Below, in pieces: positions 1-8,625 of a DNA stretch of 64,000 bases. A program made the translations under genes and the position numbers. Numbering within the stretch: the stretch's first letter is position 1; every line of letters begins with the position of its first letter. The DNA comes from Sphingobacterium thalpophilum (GTDB lineage: Bacteria; Bacteroidota; Bacteroidia; Sphingobacteriales; Sphingobacteriaceae): assembly GCF_901482695.1 (NCBI RefSeq), contig NZ_LR590484.1:1798001-1862000 (forward strand), written 5' to 3'. The notes beneath the pieces are model-generated. The model saw only the letters and a list, made by a program, of their open reading frames with translations, did no database searches and had not been told where the DNA came from.

Positions 1-87
1 ATCAAGGGACGTACCAGACATCAAGCCAATTATCCGGCGTTCTTTTTTTTTCGCGATCTCGTAAAGCTTAGTAATTTGAGGATTCAT
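1..87 (-). CDS. anmK: Anhydro-N-acetylmuramic acid kinase, N-terminal part (cut by window edge)
   Basis: Reading the minus strand from the ATG at 87-85 gives 29 residues before the window edge. They end in IIGLMSGTSLD, the N-terminal phosphate-binding signature of anhydro-N-acetylmuramate kinase. The family phosphorylates and opens 1,6-anhydro-MurNAc during recycling of peptidoglycan fragments in the cytoplasm. Only the first domain strand is visible, so the rest of the gene and its active site cannot be checked. It is divergent from gcvH, with about 100 bp of AT-rich DNA between the two starts. Confidence 0.85.
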   Translation of the reverse strand, partial: MNPQITKLYEIAKKKERRIIGLMSGTSLD

Positions 88-187
88 GACCTAAAAATAA
101 ACACAAAAATCTTATGATGAATATCATTTTTGACAATTGAAGATATTTTGTAACTTCACGGCATTAAAAATCAAAAAATTAGATACA

Positions 188-568
188 ATGAATTTTCCAG
201 CAGAATTGAAATACACCAAAGATCACGAATGGATTCGTGTTGAAGGTGATGAAGCAGTTGTAGGGATTACCGATTTCGCTCAACGTGAATTGGGGGACAT
301 CGTTTTTGTTGATATTAACACTGTGGGTGAGGAAATTGCCGCAAACGAAGTCTTTGGTACAATCGAAGCCGTAAAAACAGTTTCTGATTTGTTTTTACCG
401 GTTACAGCAACAATTTTAGCTGTTAATGAGGCAATTGATGCGTCTCCTGAATTGGTTAATTCTGATCCATATGGCGAGGGCTGGATTGTACGAATTAAAT
501 TAAACAATGCAGCCGATGTCGATGCATTGCTATCCGCAGAACAATATAAAGAAGAAATAAACGCCTAA
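188..568 (+). CDS. gcvH: Glycine cleavage system H protein
   Basis: A 126-residue protein, the normal GcvH length. It carries lipoate and shuttles the aminomethyl group between the P, T and L proteins of glycine cleavage. The lipoyl-lysine is K63, in the motif [11 protein letters not shown]. The hallmark N-terminal YTKDHEWI is at residues 9-16. The frame stays open 17 codons upstream to 137, but the ATG at 188 starts the conserved sequence [10 protein letters not shown], so that start is preferred. No other gcv gene is adjacent. A shared hairpin terminator follows directly. Confidence 0.95.
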   Translation: MNFPAELKYTKDHEWIRVEGDEAVVGITDFAQRELGDIVFVDINTVGEEIAANEVFGTIEAVKTVSDLFLPVTATILAVNEAIDASPELVNSDPYGEGWIVRIKLNNAADVDALLSAEQYKEEINA

Positions 569-582
569 TGAGCGTATAATAT

Positions 583-610
583 AAAAAAAGGGCTATAAGC
601 CCTTTTTTTA
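583..610. terminator. Bidirectional hairpin terminator between gcvH and the DUF6263 gene
   Basis: AAAAAAAGGGC, a four-base loop region, then GCCCTTTTTTT. The stem is flanked by an A run and a T run, so it can act in both directions for the two convergent genes ending at 568 and 614. Confidence 0.85.
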
Positions 611-613
611 TAC

Positions 614-1369
614 CTATTGGCATTTCAGCACAGTTTTGATTTTTACTTCAGTCATATCGATATCACTCGTCAATTCTGTTATTTTCGTCAGGCAGGTTTG
701 CTTGTCCAAAATATAGAAGCCTTGGATACTGCCAGCTTGCTTTGCGTCCGGACCAAACATTTTACCTTCTACATTCACCTTATAGCCTTGATCATTCACT
801 TCAACAAGGGTAAGTTTACTTTCGGCCAGCATTCCTGATTCATCTGATTCTGTTTTCGAAGTCCATGACTCTCCAATACCCACTGGCTGTTCGGGAAGTA
901 CAGTACTGATATTCTCAAACATACTTTTGTCAAATGGAAGGTTCACCCCCTCCGGCAACGTGATATCCGTCGATTTACCGTACTGATCGATAGAAAGCCT
1001 GACGTTGTTCTCCAATAGCTTGCCAACTGTGGCATGCATTTGTTTAGCAAATTCATTAGCTTCTGGATTTTTTGAATCGTAGGCCATCTCCAGTCCTGCA
1101 CTGTTCATTTTCATGTTAATACCGGTGTACTTGATCTCAAATAAGTAGGTGTCCTCTTTTTTTGCAGTATTAATCATATCGTATCCCATCGTCAAGTCGG
1201 TGGCAATCTGTTGTCCTTGGGTTTCGATATCCATTGTCATGGCTACCTGTTGTGCGATTTTCTTTCCCTCTTCCGGTTTTACCTTGAGCGTATATTTCTG
1301 CTGCGCTGATACAGAAGTTGCAATAAATGCAAATACAGCGATAAGACTTGTCATTGTGCGTTTTTTCAT
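614..1369 (-). CDS. Exported DUF6263-type protein
   Basis: 251 residues with a clear signal peptide (positively charged MKKRT, hydrophobic core, VSAQQ cleavage region near residue 23). The body is rich in beta-strand patterns and matches my recollection of the Bacteroidota DUF6263 family, which has no established function. There are repeated short lysine and threonine rich strands, a central LPEGVNLPFDKSMFEN segment, and a C-terminal cysteine two residues from the end. It is probably periplasmic or surface-facing. It is transcribed alone toward gcvH. The family call is from memory, so I am moderately sure. Confidence 0.65.
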   Translation of the reverse strand: MKKRTMTSLIAVFAFIATSVSAQQKYTLKVKPEEGKKIAQQVAMTMDIETQGQQIATDLTMGYDMINTAKKEDTYLFEIKYTGINMKMNSAGLEMAYDSKNPEANEFAKQMHATVGKLLENNVRLSIDQYGKSTDITLPEGVNLPFDKSMFENISTVLPEQPVGIGESWTSKTESDESGMLAESKLTLVEVNDQGYKVNVEGKMFGPDAKQAGSIQGFYILDKQTCLTKITELTSDIDMTEVKIKTVLKCQ

Positions 1370-1418
1370 TTTGCTTTCGTTTGTTAATAATTGGACATGT
1401 ACTATACGTGAAAAACTA

Positions 1419-1471
1419 AATTATATAAAAAATCCCTTTTATCATCGATAAAAGGGATTTTTTATATAATT
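1419..1471 (-). terminator. Terminator of pdhB: perfect 25-bp inverted repeat
   Basis: Positions 1419-1443 and 1447-1471 are exact reverse complements of 25 bp, separated by three bases. The outer part is A/T rich and the core is ATCCCTTTTATC, so either strand reads as a GC-containing stem followed by a T-rich run. It lies just downstream of the pdhB stop codon and upstream of the DUF6263 start. Confidence 0.85.
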
Positions 1472-1489
1472 AACTGTAAAATGTCTATG

Positions 1490-2476
1490 TTATTTTTTGA
1501 TGTAAGAAACTTCTTTTACAGCCTTAACTACCTTGGCAACATTTGGTAAAGCTGCTTCAATCAATGTCGGAGCATATGGAAGCGGCACATCTGCACAGTT
1601 AACACGGATTACCGGCGCATCCAGATAATCAAATGCATTGCGCTGTACATGGAAACCTAAGTCAGTCGAGATAGATGCTAGCGGCCAGGCTTCTTCGACG
1701 ATAACCAAGCGGTTTGTTTTCTTAACAGATTCGATAATCGTTGGATAATCAATAGGACGTACCGAACGTAAATCGATCAGTTCTACACTGATACCTTCTT
1801 TTGTCAATTCTTCAACTGCTGGGATAACAACTCGAGGAAGCATTTTGCCAAAAGATACAACGGTAACGTCAGTACCTTGTTGGATAATATTTGCCTTTCC
1901 AATTTCTAGGTAATATTCTTCTTCCGGGACTTGACCTTTATCACCGTACATCACCTCGGACTCCATAAAAATCACCGGATCTGGGTCAATGATAGCCGAT
2001 TTTAACAAACCTTTCGCGTCATAAGGATTTGAAGGAACAACAACTTTTAAACCTGGCGTGTTAGCGTACCAGTTTTCGAAGTTCTGAGAGTGTTGTGCCG
2101 CAAGCTGTCCTGCATTACCTGTCGGACCGCGAAACACCATTGGGATAGAGAACTGTCCACCGCTCATGGAGTAAATTTTGGCAGCGGCGTTGATCACCTG
2201 ATCTATCGCCACAAGTGAAAAGTTGAAAGTCATGAATTCAACAATTGGTCTAAGACCATTCATTGCGGCGCCCACAGCGATCCCTGCAAAACCAAGTTCG
2301 GCAATAGGTGTATCGATAATCCGTTTGGCACCGAACTCATCCAGCATACCTTGACTTACTTTGTAAGCTCCATTATACTCTGCAACTTCTTCACCCAATA
2401 AAAATATTTTGTCGTCTTTACGCATTTCTTCGCTCATTGCTTCGCGAAGTGCTTCTCTGAATTGTATTTCTCTCAT
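1490..2476 (-). CDS. pdhB: Pyruvate dehydrogenase E1 component, beta subunit
   Basis: 328 residues, the usual length for the separate beta chain of heterotetrameric 2-oxo-acid dehydrogenase E1. With the alpha chain and thiamine diphosphate it decarboxylates pyruvate and acetylates the E2 lipoyl arm. Visible features are the N-terminal REALREAMSEEM helix, the LLGEEVAEYNGAYKVSQG cofactor-contact segment, and a C-terminal transketolase-type domain containing RSVRPIDYPTI. The highly conserved N terminus MREIQFREA fixes the start at 2476. The alpha subunit gene is not in the window. Assignment as pyruvate rather than branched-chain specific rests on overall similarity. Confidence 0.92.
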   Translation of the reverse strand: MREIQFREALREAMSEEMRKDDKIFLLGEEVAEYNGAYKVSQGMLDEFGAKRIIDTPIAELGFAGIAVGAAMNGLRPIVEFMTFNFSLVAIDQVINAAAKIYSMSGGQFSIPMVFRGPTGNAGQLAAQHSQNFENWYANTPGLKVVVPSNPYDAKGLLKSAIIDPDPVIFMESEVMYGDKGQVPEEEYYLEIGKANIIQQGTDVTVVSFGKMLPRVVIPAVEELTKEGISVELIDLRSVRPIDYPTIIESVKKTNRLVIVEEAWPLASISTDLGFHVQRNAFDYLDAPVIRVNCADVPLPYAPTLIEAALPNVAKVVKAVKEVSYIKK

Positions 2477-2599
2477 CAGTTGTAAAATAGTGTCAATTTT
2501 TAGATTACAAATCTACTATTTAAAATTGATATTTTGAAGATTCAACCAACGTATTTCTATAGTTTTATGTCATTTTTTAATAAGTAAATGACTTTTGTA

Positions 2600-3244
2600 T
2601 CAAATTTTATCAAATTGGTTCAGCAAGTAATCCAAGGTTTGTATAAGTGCCTTATTACTATGCATTATCGCCTGGGGAATGTTCCACGTGGCACGGTTCC
2701 TCTTCTCTACATAATTGGAGATACCACGAAGCTCGATAACAGGGAGGTCCATTTTTTCACCTGCAAAGAAGACTGCAGCGCCTTCCATACTCTCGACGCA
2801 ACTCTCCGGATACAATGTAGCGATCCTGCGTATCGTTTCTTCATTACCATGCACCTTATTCACCGTGATGCCATGCCTTTGCGGTAAAAAAGGTAGGGCT
2901 ATTTCTTTTCCTAAATATAACGGAGACCGAAATGTGGACTTGCCATATCCCAACTGCTCGATTGATAAAAAGGCCTCATCGTCTTCGGCCCCCAATTCAA
3001 TAAACCTGTCTGACACAACCTGGACGACCTGGCCGATGGGTAAGCTGCGATCAAAGCAGCCACCGATGCCGACGTTGATCAGTATGTCATATGCGTTGTT
3101 TTGATGCAATACTCTACCTAATTCATATGCGGTGGCCACCATTCCAACACCTGTAATGAGGGTGTCACACTCTGGGTAATTAATTGCAACTTCAAGAAAA
3201 GGCTGTAGTTCAAATTGTGTTGCAGCTACGATTAGTACTTTCAT
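2600..3244 (-). CDS. mqnB: Futalosine hydrolase
   Basis: 214 residues of the nucleoside phosphorylase/hydrolase fold. Features include the N-terminal MKVLIVAATQFELQPF, the phosphate- or ribose-site glycine loop INVGIGGCF, and the base-binding SMEGAAVFF motif with its conserved Met-Glu. MqnB removes the purine from futalosine in the alternative menaquinone pathway used by many Bacteroidota. The frame is open upstream to 3286, but the ATG at 3244 begins the conserved first strand. MTA/SAH nucleosidase is the nearest alternative; length and the N-terminal FELQP segment favour MqnB. Confidence 0.85.
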   Translation of the reverse strand: MKVLIVAATQFELQPFLEVAINYPECDTLITGVGMVATAYELGRVLHQNNAYDILINVGIGGCFDRSLPIGQVVQVVSDRFIELGAEDDEAFLSIEQLGYGKSTFRSPLYLGKEIALPFLPQRHGITVNKVHGNEETIRRIATLYPESCVESMEGAAVFFAGEKMDLPVIELRGISNYVEKRNRATWNIPQAIMHSNKALIQTLDYLLNQFDKI

Positions 3245-3387
3245 GATAATCTCATTATAAAAACGAAATTTACGAATAATCTTCATGAATCTGTTTCTGT
3301 TCCCAAAAACATAAACTACATCCTATTATATTACGGTATTCTGACGGCATTGCGAAAATAGAAATGTTAAAATTGAGCGTAAACCCG

Positions 3388-3395
3388 TATCTTTG
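3388..3395 (+). promoter_or_regulatory. -7 box (TATCTTTG) of queD
   Basis: A perfect TAnnTTTG Bacteroidota -7 element ends 7 nt before the ATG at 3403. It lies inside the upstream extension of the open frame, so translation almost certainly begins at 3403 on a nearly leaderless mRNA. The -33 region is weak (ATGT at 3364-3367). Confidence 0.7.
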
Positions 3396-3402
3396 TACTA
3401 TT

Positions 3403-3816
3403 ATGGTATTTATAACTCGTCGAGAACGTTTTTGTGCTGCTCACAAGCTGTATCGTGAAGATTGGAGCGATGAACAAAATGAGCAGGTATTTGGCCTGTG
3501 TTCCAACCCAAATTGGCATGGGCATAACTATGACCTTTTTGTCACGGTCAAGGGCAACGTAAATCCGGAAACCGGCTTTTTGATTGATTTAAAGGTCATG
3601 AAAGAGATCATCAACCGCAGTATCATCGATAAAGTAGATCACCGTAATTTCAATTTGGATGTTGATTTTATGCAGGGGGTCATGGCTTCTACCGAGAACA
3701 TCGCCATAGAGATATTCAATATCCTCAAACCGCTGTTTGAACAACAGTGCGTATCATTGCATTGTGTCCGTTTACATGAAACCGAAAATAACTACGTCGA
3801 ATATTTTGGCGACTAA
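3403..3816 (+). CDS. queD: 6-carboxytetrahydropterin synthase (QueD/PTPS family)
   Basis: 137 residues of the PTPS/QueD fold. Zinc ligands are H14, H39 and H41 (in NWHGHNY), the catalytic cysteine is C33, and DHRNFN follows around residue 90. It converts 7,8-dihydroneopterin triphosphate to 6-carboxytetrahydropterin, the second step toward queuosine. The neighbouring folE supplies its substrate from GTP, and the 27-nt gap suggests co-transcription. The open frame begins at 3364, but a -7 promoter box lies within that extension. A pyruvoyl-tetrahydropterin synthase role is possible but less likely in this lineage. Confidence 0.88.
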   Translation: MVFITRRERFCAAHKLYREDWSDEQNEQVFGLCSNPNWHGHNYDLFVTVKGNVNPETGFLIDLKVMKEIINRSIIDKVDHRNFNLDVDFMQGVMASTENIAIEIFNILKPLFEQQCVSLHCVRLHETENNYVEYFGD

Positions 3817-3843
3817 TCTTTAATACATTAAATAGTACAAACT

Positions 3844-4473
3844 ATGAGTCAACACTCATTTGAAAGCGAAGAGCTGGATGGATACATCAAGATCGACAAA
3901 TACAATACGGAGAAGGTAGATCGCATCGCTTCGCATTATACCGATATATTAGAAAGCCTGGGCGAAGATCCAAAACGCGAAGGTCTGCTCAAAACTCCGG
4001 AACGAGTCGCCAAAGCATTGCAGTTTTTGACCCACGGATACGATATTGATGCCGCTGAAGTACTGCGGGGTGCGATGTTTGAAGAAGACTACAGCCAAAT
4101 GGTTGTGGTAAAGGATATCGAAGTTTATTCCCTATGTGAACACCATATGTTACCTTTCTTCGGTAAAGCTCATATTGCTTATATCCCCAATGGTCACATC
4201 GTGGGGCTGAGCAAGATTCCACGTGTCGTCGATATTTTTGCACGTCGCCTTCAAGTTCAGGAGCGTCTAACCAACGAGATCAGGGATTGCATTCAGGAAA
4301 CTTTGGGAGCTCGTGGTGTCGCTGTGGTAATGGAGTGTAAACATATGTGTATGGCAATGCGCGGGGTCCAAAAGCAAAATTCTGTAACGACAACCTCAGC
4401 ATTTACAGGAGCCTTCCAGAACGATGTAACCCGCTCTGAATTTTTGAGGCTGATTACTGCTGATCTTGCCTAA
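3844..4473 (+). CDS. folE: GTP cyclohydrolase I
   Basis: 209 residues. The zinc site is C98 and H101 in [12 protein letters not shown], with C169 in the later HMCMAMRG motif. The [22 protein letters not shown] segment is diagnostic of the family. It converts GTP to dihydroneopterin triphosphate, the precursor of folate and, through the adjacent queD product, of queuosine. The enzyme is cytoplasmic and acts as a decamer in known examples. The N-terminal 20 residues are acidic and variable. A strong hairpin terminator follows, so queD-folE looks like a two-gene unit. Confidence 0.95.
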   Translation: MSQHSFESEELDGYIKIDKYNTEKVDRIASHYTDILESLGEDPKREGLLKTPERVAKALQFLTHGYDIDAAEVLRGAMFEEDYSQMVVVKDIEVYSLCEHHMLPFFGKAHIAYIPNGHIVGLSKIPRVVDIFARRLQVQERLTNEIRDCIQETLGARGVAVVMECKHMCMAMRGVQKQNSVTTTSAFTGAFQNDVTRSEFLRLITADLA

Positions 4474-4495
4474 TTTTTATTGTTTAATAATAAAT

Positions 4496-4536
4496 ATATG
4501 CCCTCGGTAACTCAGCGTTCCGAGGGCATATTTTTT
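4496..4536 (+). terminator. Intrinsic terminator of queD-folE
   Basis: ATATGCCCTCGG pairs perfectly with CCGAGGGCATAT across a 12-nt loop, followed by TTTTTT. Confidence 0.9.
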
Positions 4537-4699
4537 ATGAATCAACATCCGGAAAGAGGCAAATTAAAAAAAATCGTTTTCTGCGTTTCTGCGCATTTGA
4601 GGCATTTATAACAGAAAGTTCTTTACAAAGAGGTAATTATATGCTGTTGATTATTAGGTATTTATAAAAAAATATTTTTTTCATAAAGATGTTTTTTGA

Positions 4700-4707
4700 T
4701 ACCTTTG
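4700..4707 (+). promoter_or_regulatory. -7 box (TACCTTTG) of the O-methyltransferase gene
   Basis: A TAnnTTTG match ends five bases before the ATG at 4713 and overlaps codons of the upstream frame extension (4689), arguing for the later start and a leaderless or nearly leaderless transcript. Confidence 0.7.
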
Positions 4708-4712
4708 TGGTT

Positions 4713-5348
4713 ATGGAAATTGTTGCCGACGATTTAGAGTCCTATTTGGAACATACTACAGACGAAGAAAATTCGTTACTGAAAAGGGTAAATCGGGAGA
4801 CTTATTTGAAGGAAACAATGCCCCATATGTTATCTGGACATTATCAAGGAAGGGTTCTTTCTTTATTGAGTAAATTGGTTGCTCCAAAACGTATTCTGGA
4901 GATTGGGACATTTACTGGCTATGCCACATTATGTCTCGCTGAGGGGCTCAGACATGACGGGATCATCCACAGCATAGACATCAACGAGGAGCTGCAGGAA
5001 CGTGTTCAAGCTTATTTTGATGCATCTGAATTTGCGGATAAAATTCGATATCATATTGGTGATGCTGCAACGATAATACCCACATTGAATGAAACATTTG
5101 ATCTGGTGTTTATCGACGCTGATAAAAAGAGAAATTTATATTATTTCGAAACGATAATAAATCAAGTTCCGTCTGGGGGACTTATTTTGATTGACAATGT
5201 CTTATGGAAAGGTAAGGTATTGGAAGCAAAACCAGACAATCAAACAAAGCAGATCATTGATTTGAATGCACGTTTAGCTCAGGACAAGCGAGTAGAAAAG
5301 GTAATATTGCCAATTCGAGACGGACTTTTTGCGTTGCGCAAGAAGTAA
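4713..5348 (+). CDS. Class I SAM-dependent O-methyltransferase (CCoAOMT/YrrM type)
   Basis: 211 residues of the small-molecule O-methyltransferase family. SAM-binding motif I is ILEIGTFTGYAT near residues 61-72, and the metal and catalytic region FIDADKKRNL is near 133-142. A further LILIDNVLWKGKV segment is typical of the caffeoyl-CoA O-methyltransferase group. The substrate cannot be deduced from sequence. I chose the start at 4713 because a -7 box lies between 4700 and 4707. It is followed after 22 nt by the glucosaminidase gene, with no terminator visible, so the two may be co-transcribed. Confidence 0.85.
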   Translation: MEIVADDLESYLEHTTDEENSLLKRVNRETYLKETMPHMLSGHYQGRVLSLLSKLVAPKRILEIGTFTGYATLCLAEGLRHDGIIHSIDINEELQERVQAYFDASEFADKIRYHIGDAATIIPTLNETFDLVFIDADKKRNLYYFETIINQVPSGGLILIDNVLWKGKVLEAKPDNQTKQIIDLNARLAQDKRVEKVILPIRDGLFALRKK

Positions 5349-5370
5349 TTTGTGAACTAAAACATTCTTC

Positions 5371-5892
5371 ATGAATTTAAAACAATTAAAAAGCTTTGTA
5401 CTGATACTGGCTTTGGCGATTTTTGGAACAGCAAAAGTTTCAGCTCAAAGTCCGGCATATGTCGAAAAGTACAGTCCAATAGCAAAAGAAATGATGGAGG
5501 AACATGGTGTTCCAGCATCGGTTATCTTGGCCATTGCCATGCATGAAAGCGGAAATGGACGCAGCAGGATAGCAAAAAATTTGAACAACCATTTTGGGGT
5601 CAAAGGTAGGAATAACAGTACGGTTATTCGATCAGCCTACAAGGGTTATCGTTCAGTATTAGATTCCTATAATGATTTTGTAGGAATAGTAAAAAGAAAG
5701 AAGACTACCCAAAGCCTTTTTGAAAAACATCCGGGAGAGAAATATGAAGCTTGGGTCAAGGCAATTGCCCGTTCGGGATACTCTACAAGTAAGGACTGGA
5801 CAGCCAAAGTACTCAAAACGATCAGATTATATCATCTTGATATGTTTGATAACGATTCCAGGCAAAATAGATTCTCGTCAACAAAAAAATAA
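5371..5892 (+). CDS. Exported glucosaminidase-domain protein (FlgJ/GH73-like)
   Basis: 173 residues. A signal peptide (residues 1 to about 25, ending KVSAQ) precedes a single GH73-type glucosaminidase domain. The predicted catalytic glutamate is E59 in AMHESGNGRSR, followed by the substrate-cleft motif NNHFGVKG. Such enzymes cut the GlcNAc-MurNAc backbone of peptidoglycan in the periplasm. There is no cell-wall binding module. The next gene, 15 nt downstream, encodes a longer relative with a LysM domain, so this is a tandem pair of murein hydrolases. Confidence 0.85.
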   Translation: MNLKQLKSFVLILALAIFGTAKVSAQSPAYVEKYSPIAKEMMEEHGVPASVILAIAMHESGNGRSRIAKNLNNHFGVKGRNNSTVIRSAYKGYRSVLDSYNDFVGIVKRKKTTQSLFEKHPGEKYEAWVKAIARSGYSTSKDWTAKVLKTIRLYHLDMFDNDSRQNRFSSTKK

Positions 5893-5907
5893 GTACGAAG
5901 TTATTGC

Positions 5908-6741
5908 ATGAAGAAGTTTTTTTATGGCATGTGTGTATTCATGGTGTTGATTACATCATGTTCAAGCCGGAGAGGCACGTTATCCTCCACTAAATCCGGT
6001 TCAAATTCAAAAACTTCTTCATCTTCTGCAATCGGCCGGCCAAGTATGGCTGGCAATGACTATATTGCCCAATATAAGGATATAGCAATTGCCGAAATGA
6101 ATAAATATGGAATTCCGGCCAGCATTAAACTTGCCCAGGCTCTACTGGAATCCGGTAACGGCAATAGTTATCTGGCGCGCGAAGCAAATAATCATTTTGG
6201 TATAAAATGTGGTGGTGTATGGAAAGGTAAATCGGTAACAAGACCAGATGACCGAATCAATGATTGTTTCCGTGTATACGATAGTCCCCAACAGTCTTTC
6301 CGTGACCATTCTGAGTTTCTTCTCCGGCCTCGTTACGCAGCGCTTTTTAAGCTGGACAAAAATGATTATAAAGGTTGGGCCAGAGGCCTTAAAGCTGCCG
6401 GATATGCCACCAATCCACGTTATCCGGATCTGTTGATTGAGATGATTGAACGCTATCATCTTGACCAATACGACCGTGGTGAGACCTCGCGTGAAAAGGT
6501 AATCCGGGAAGAAGTTGTAAAAGAGGAAATTGTACAACATGTTCAGGAAACACCGCCTGCCCTTGCCACAACGGACTCGATCAAGAGCCCTGTAGCGATG
6601 CGTATCCATGAAGTCAAAGCTCAGGAAACGCTCTATTCGCTGAGCAAACTGTACAATGTGTCCGTTGAGCAGATCAAATCCCTCAATGGTCTTACAGAGG
6701 ATACACTTTCCCTTGGACAGCTATTAGTTATATCTAAATAG
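5908..6741 (+). CDS. Lipoprotein glucosaminidase with C-terminal LysM domain
   Basis: 277 residues. A lipobox (LITSC, lipidated C18) is followed by a serine-rich linker (about 20-45). The GH73-like glucosaminidase domain (about 50-195) has predicted catalytic E81 in LLESGNGNS and NNHFGIKCG. An acidic/valine-rich spacer follows, then one LysM module (about 232-277) that would bind peptidoglycan. It is likely anchored in the outer or inner membrane facing the periplasm. It pairs with the shorter paralogue immediately upstream, probably as an operon. Exact glycosidic specificity is inferred from the family. Confidence 0.88.
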   Translation: MKKFFYGMCVFMVLITSCSSRRGTLSSTKSGSNSKTSSSSAIGRPSMAGNDYIAQYKDIAIAEMNKYGIPASIKLAQALLESGNGNSYLAREANNHFGIKCGGVWKGKSVTRPDDRINDCFRVYDSPQQSFRDHSEFLLRPRYAALFKLDKNDYKGWARGLKAAGYATNPRYPDLLIEMIERYHLDQYDRGETSREKVIREEVVKEEIVQHVQETPPALATTDSIKSPVAMRIHEVKAQETLYSLSKLYNVSVEQIKSLNGLTEDTLSLGQLLVISK

Positions 6742-6802
6742 TTACGCTTTAAAAGATGTTAAATATTTCAGTTTTGTATAGCTATATAGTAGTTTTACGA
6801 AA

Positions 6803-7564
6803 GTGAAGTTTATACAATATATCTTGCTATCCGCGCTGGTTCTTGGCAGCTATACGCTACTTTTCTGTCAGACGAAAAGAGTGGAAGGTATTGTTTTTGA
6901 TAAAAATACCAAACAGCGTTTAGGCAATGTGAAGCTCGCTAACCTGCGGACGGGCAATGTCATCTATAATAATATCAAGGGCGAATTCGATCTTCAGGCA
7001 CGTATTGGGGACCGGATTGTCGCCATGAGCAAAGGCTATTTTCCGGACACATTGGCTGTTGATGACAAAGGTCTCCTTCTGTTTCATTTATTACGGGAGT
7101 CTATTTACATTGATGAGGTGCAGGTATTAGCACGTAAGAGTCCAGAGGAGATACTAAAAAAAGCGCGAGAAGATTATAATAAAGCATATCGTCTAGCTGG
7201 ATATGGAGATGTCTTCTCCGTAGGTCCTAATGGTGCGGGACTAAGTATAAATTCTATTTATAGTTTATTCAGTAAAGAAGCCAAAAGAGCGCGAAGGCTG
7301 ACCAAGACTATTGAAAATGATTATAAAGAAAATGTTATCGATTATAAATTTACGAAGGAGCTGATCAGTAAAGTGACCGGCCTCAGTTTTGACGAATCCG
7401 AAAAGTTCAGAAGGATTTTTAGACCGTCGTACTTTTTTATTCTTGCTGCGAGCGACTATGAACTGACAAACTATATTAAAGATTGCTATTCGCGTTATCG
7501 ATTGAACCCTTCTCAATATTTTATTGAGCCTTTTCCAACAATTAATTATAAATTAGTACCGTAA
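6803..7564 (+). CDS. Exported CarboxypepD_reg-like domain protein
   Basis: 253 residues starting at a GTG. The start is supported by a following signal peptide (KFIQYILLSALVLGSYTLLFCQ). Residues about 25-105 have the pattern of the carboxypeptidase-regulatory-like beta-sandwich found at the front of many Bacteroidota outer-membrane proteins (VEGIVFDKNTKQRLGNVKL). The rest, rich in lysine, arginine and tyrosine, matches no family I recognise. No TonB-dependent barrel follows. It lies between cell-wall hydrolases and the DUF3078 gene, suggesting an envelope role. Confidence 0.7.
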   Translation: MKFIQYILLSALVLGSYTLLFCQTKRVEGIVFDKNTKQRLGNVKLANLRTGNVIYNNIKGEFDLQARIGDRIVAMSKGYFPDTLAVDDKGLLLFHLLRESIYIDEVQVLARKSPEEILKKAREDYNKAYRLAGYGDVFSVGPNGAGLSINSIYSLFSKEAKRARRLTKTIENDYKENVIDYKFTKELISKVTGLSFDESEKFRRIFRPSYFFILAASDYELTNYIKDCYSRYRLNPSQYFIEPFPTINYKLVP

Positions 7565-7587
7565 ACAAAAATATAGACATTTTCAGA

Positions 7588-8625
7588 ATGAAGTTATTCA
7601 ATTTTGTCGGCATCGCTGTGCTTTGCCTTTCTTTTACGAGCATACAGGCACAGGATCTAAAAGATCTTAGAGCAAAACCAGATACCGTAATTTCTGTACA
7701 AAAAGAGCAACCCTTAAATATCAAAACGATCCGCCCGGTTATTCCTAAACTGGATCTTGAGGTGGATTACTGGAAACATTGGACCAAATTTGGGATCAAT
7801 TTGAACCAAGCTTCTTTCAACGACAACTGGAAAGGTGGTGGTGTAGGTTCTATCGCTGTAGGCCTCAATGCTAATCACAAATCTGACTATACCCGCGACA
7901 ATTTTAACTTTGTGACGGAGGTAGATTTGCGTTATGGTAAGATCAAGAACAACAATAACATTGCAAAAAAGAATAACGACCGTATATTTTGGGATAACAA
8001 GTTATCCTATAAGCTTTCCACAAATTGGGCGCTGTTTACATCCGTTACCTTCGAATCACAATTTGATGCTGGTTATAAATACAAGACCGTAAACGGAAAA
8101 GATACTATTGATTATATTGAAAATGCATTTATGGCTCCCGCCTATCTGACTGAATCTTTCGGTCTTGAATATAAGCCGAGCAATGAATTTTCATTGCGTT
8201 TTGGTACAGGTACCGCGCGGCAGACGTTTATTTTGGATGAACGGGTAAAACCACGTTCTGGAGAGGGATTTTTTCAAAAATATGGTTACTATAGGGATCC
8301 GAACAATCCCGCAGCCGGTACCGGCGAAAGATTTGGCGTGAAAGAAGACCGCACATTTGCCAACGCGCTGGCTTTTCAGCTAACCGCCAACTTGGATAAA
8401 AACTTTACCGACAAGCTGAATGTCAAGGCTCGTTACAATTTATTTGCCGACTACGAAAAGATTTCGGATCCCACGCATCGTATGGATGTTACCGTCACGG
8501 CAAAAGTCAGTCGGGTGATCAATGTTAACCTAAATGGTATCATGATCTATGATCCGGATGTGATTTCAAGGGTACAGTTGAGCCAATCATTGGCTATGGG
8601 TATTGTATATAGTTTACCGAAATAA
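7588..8625 (+). CDS. DUF3078 family outer-membrane-type protein
   Basis: 345 residues with a signal peptide ending at about residue 22 (SIQAQD). The segment VDYWKHWTKFGINLNQASFNDNW around residues 53-75 is typical of DUF3078. The remainder alternates polar and hydrophobic residues in strand-like blocks with an aromatic girdle and ends near IVYSLPK, consistent with an outer-membrane beta-barrel. Family function is unknown to me. Its stop codon overlaps the start of the amidase gene by one base (TAATG), indicating translational coupling with a murein amidase. Confidence 0.78.
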   Translation: MKLFNFVGIAVLCLSFTSIQAQDLKDLRAKPDTVISVQKEQPLNIKTIRPVIPKLDLEVDYWKHWTKFGINLNQASFNDNWKGGGVGSIAVGLNANHKSDYTRDNFNFVTEVDLRYGKIKNNNNIAKKNNDRIFWDNKLSYKLSTNWALFTSVTFESQFDAGYKYKTVNGKDTIDYIENAFMAPAYLTESFGLEYKPSNEFSLRFGTGTARQTFILDERVKPRSGEGFFQKYGYYRDPNNPAAGTGERFGVKEDRTFANALAFQLTANLDKNFTDKLNVKARYNLFADYEKISDPTHRMDVTVTAKVSRVINVNLNGIMIYDPDVISRVQLSQSLAMGIVYSLPK

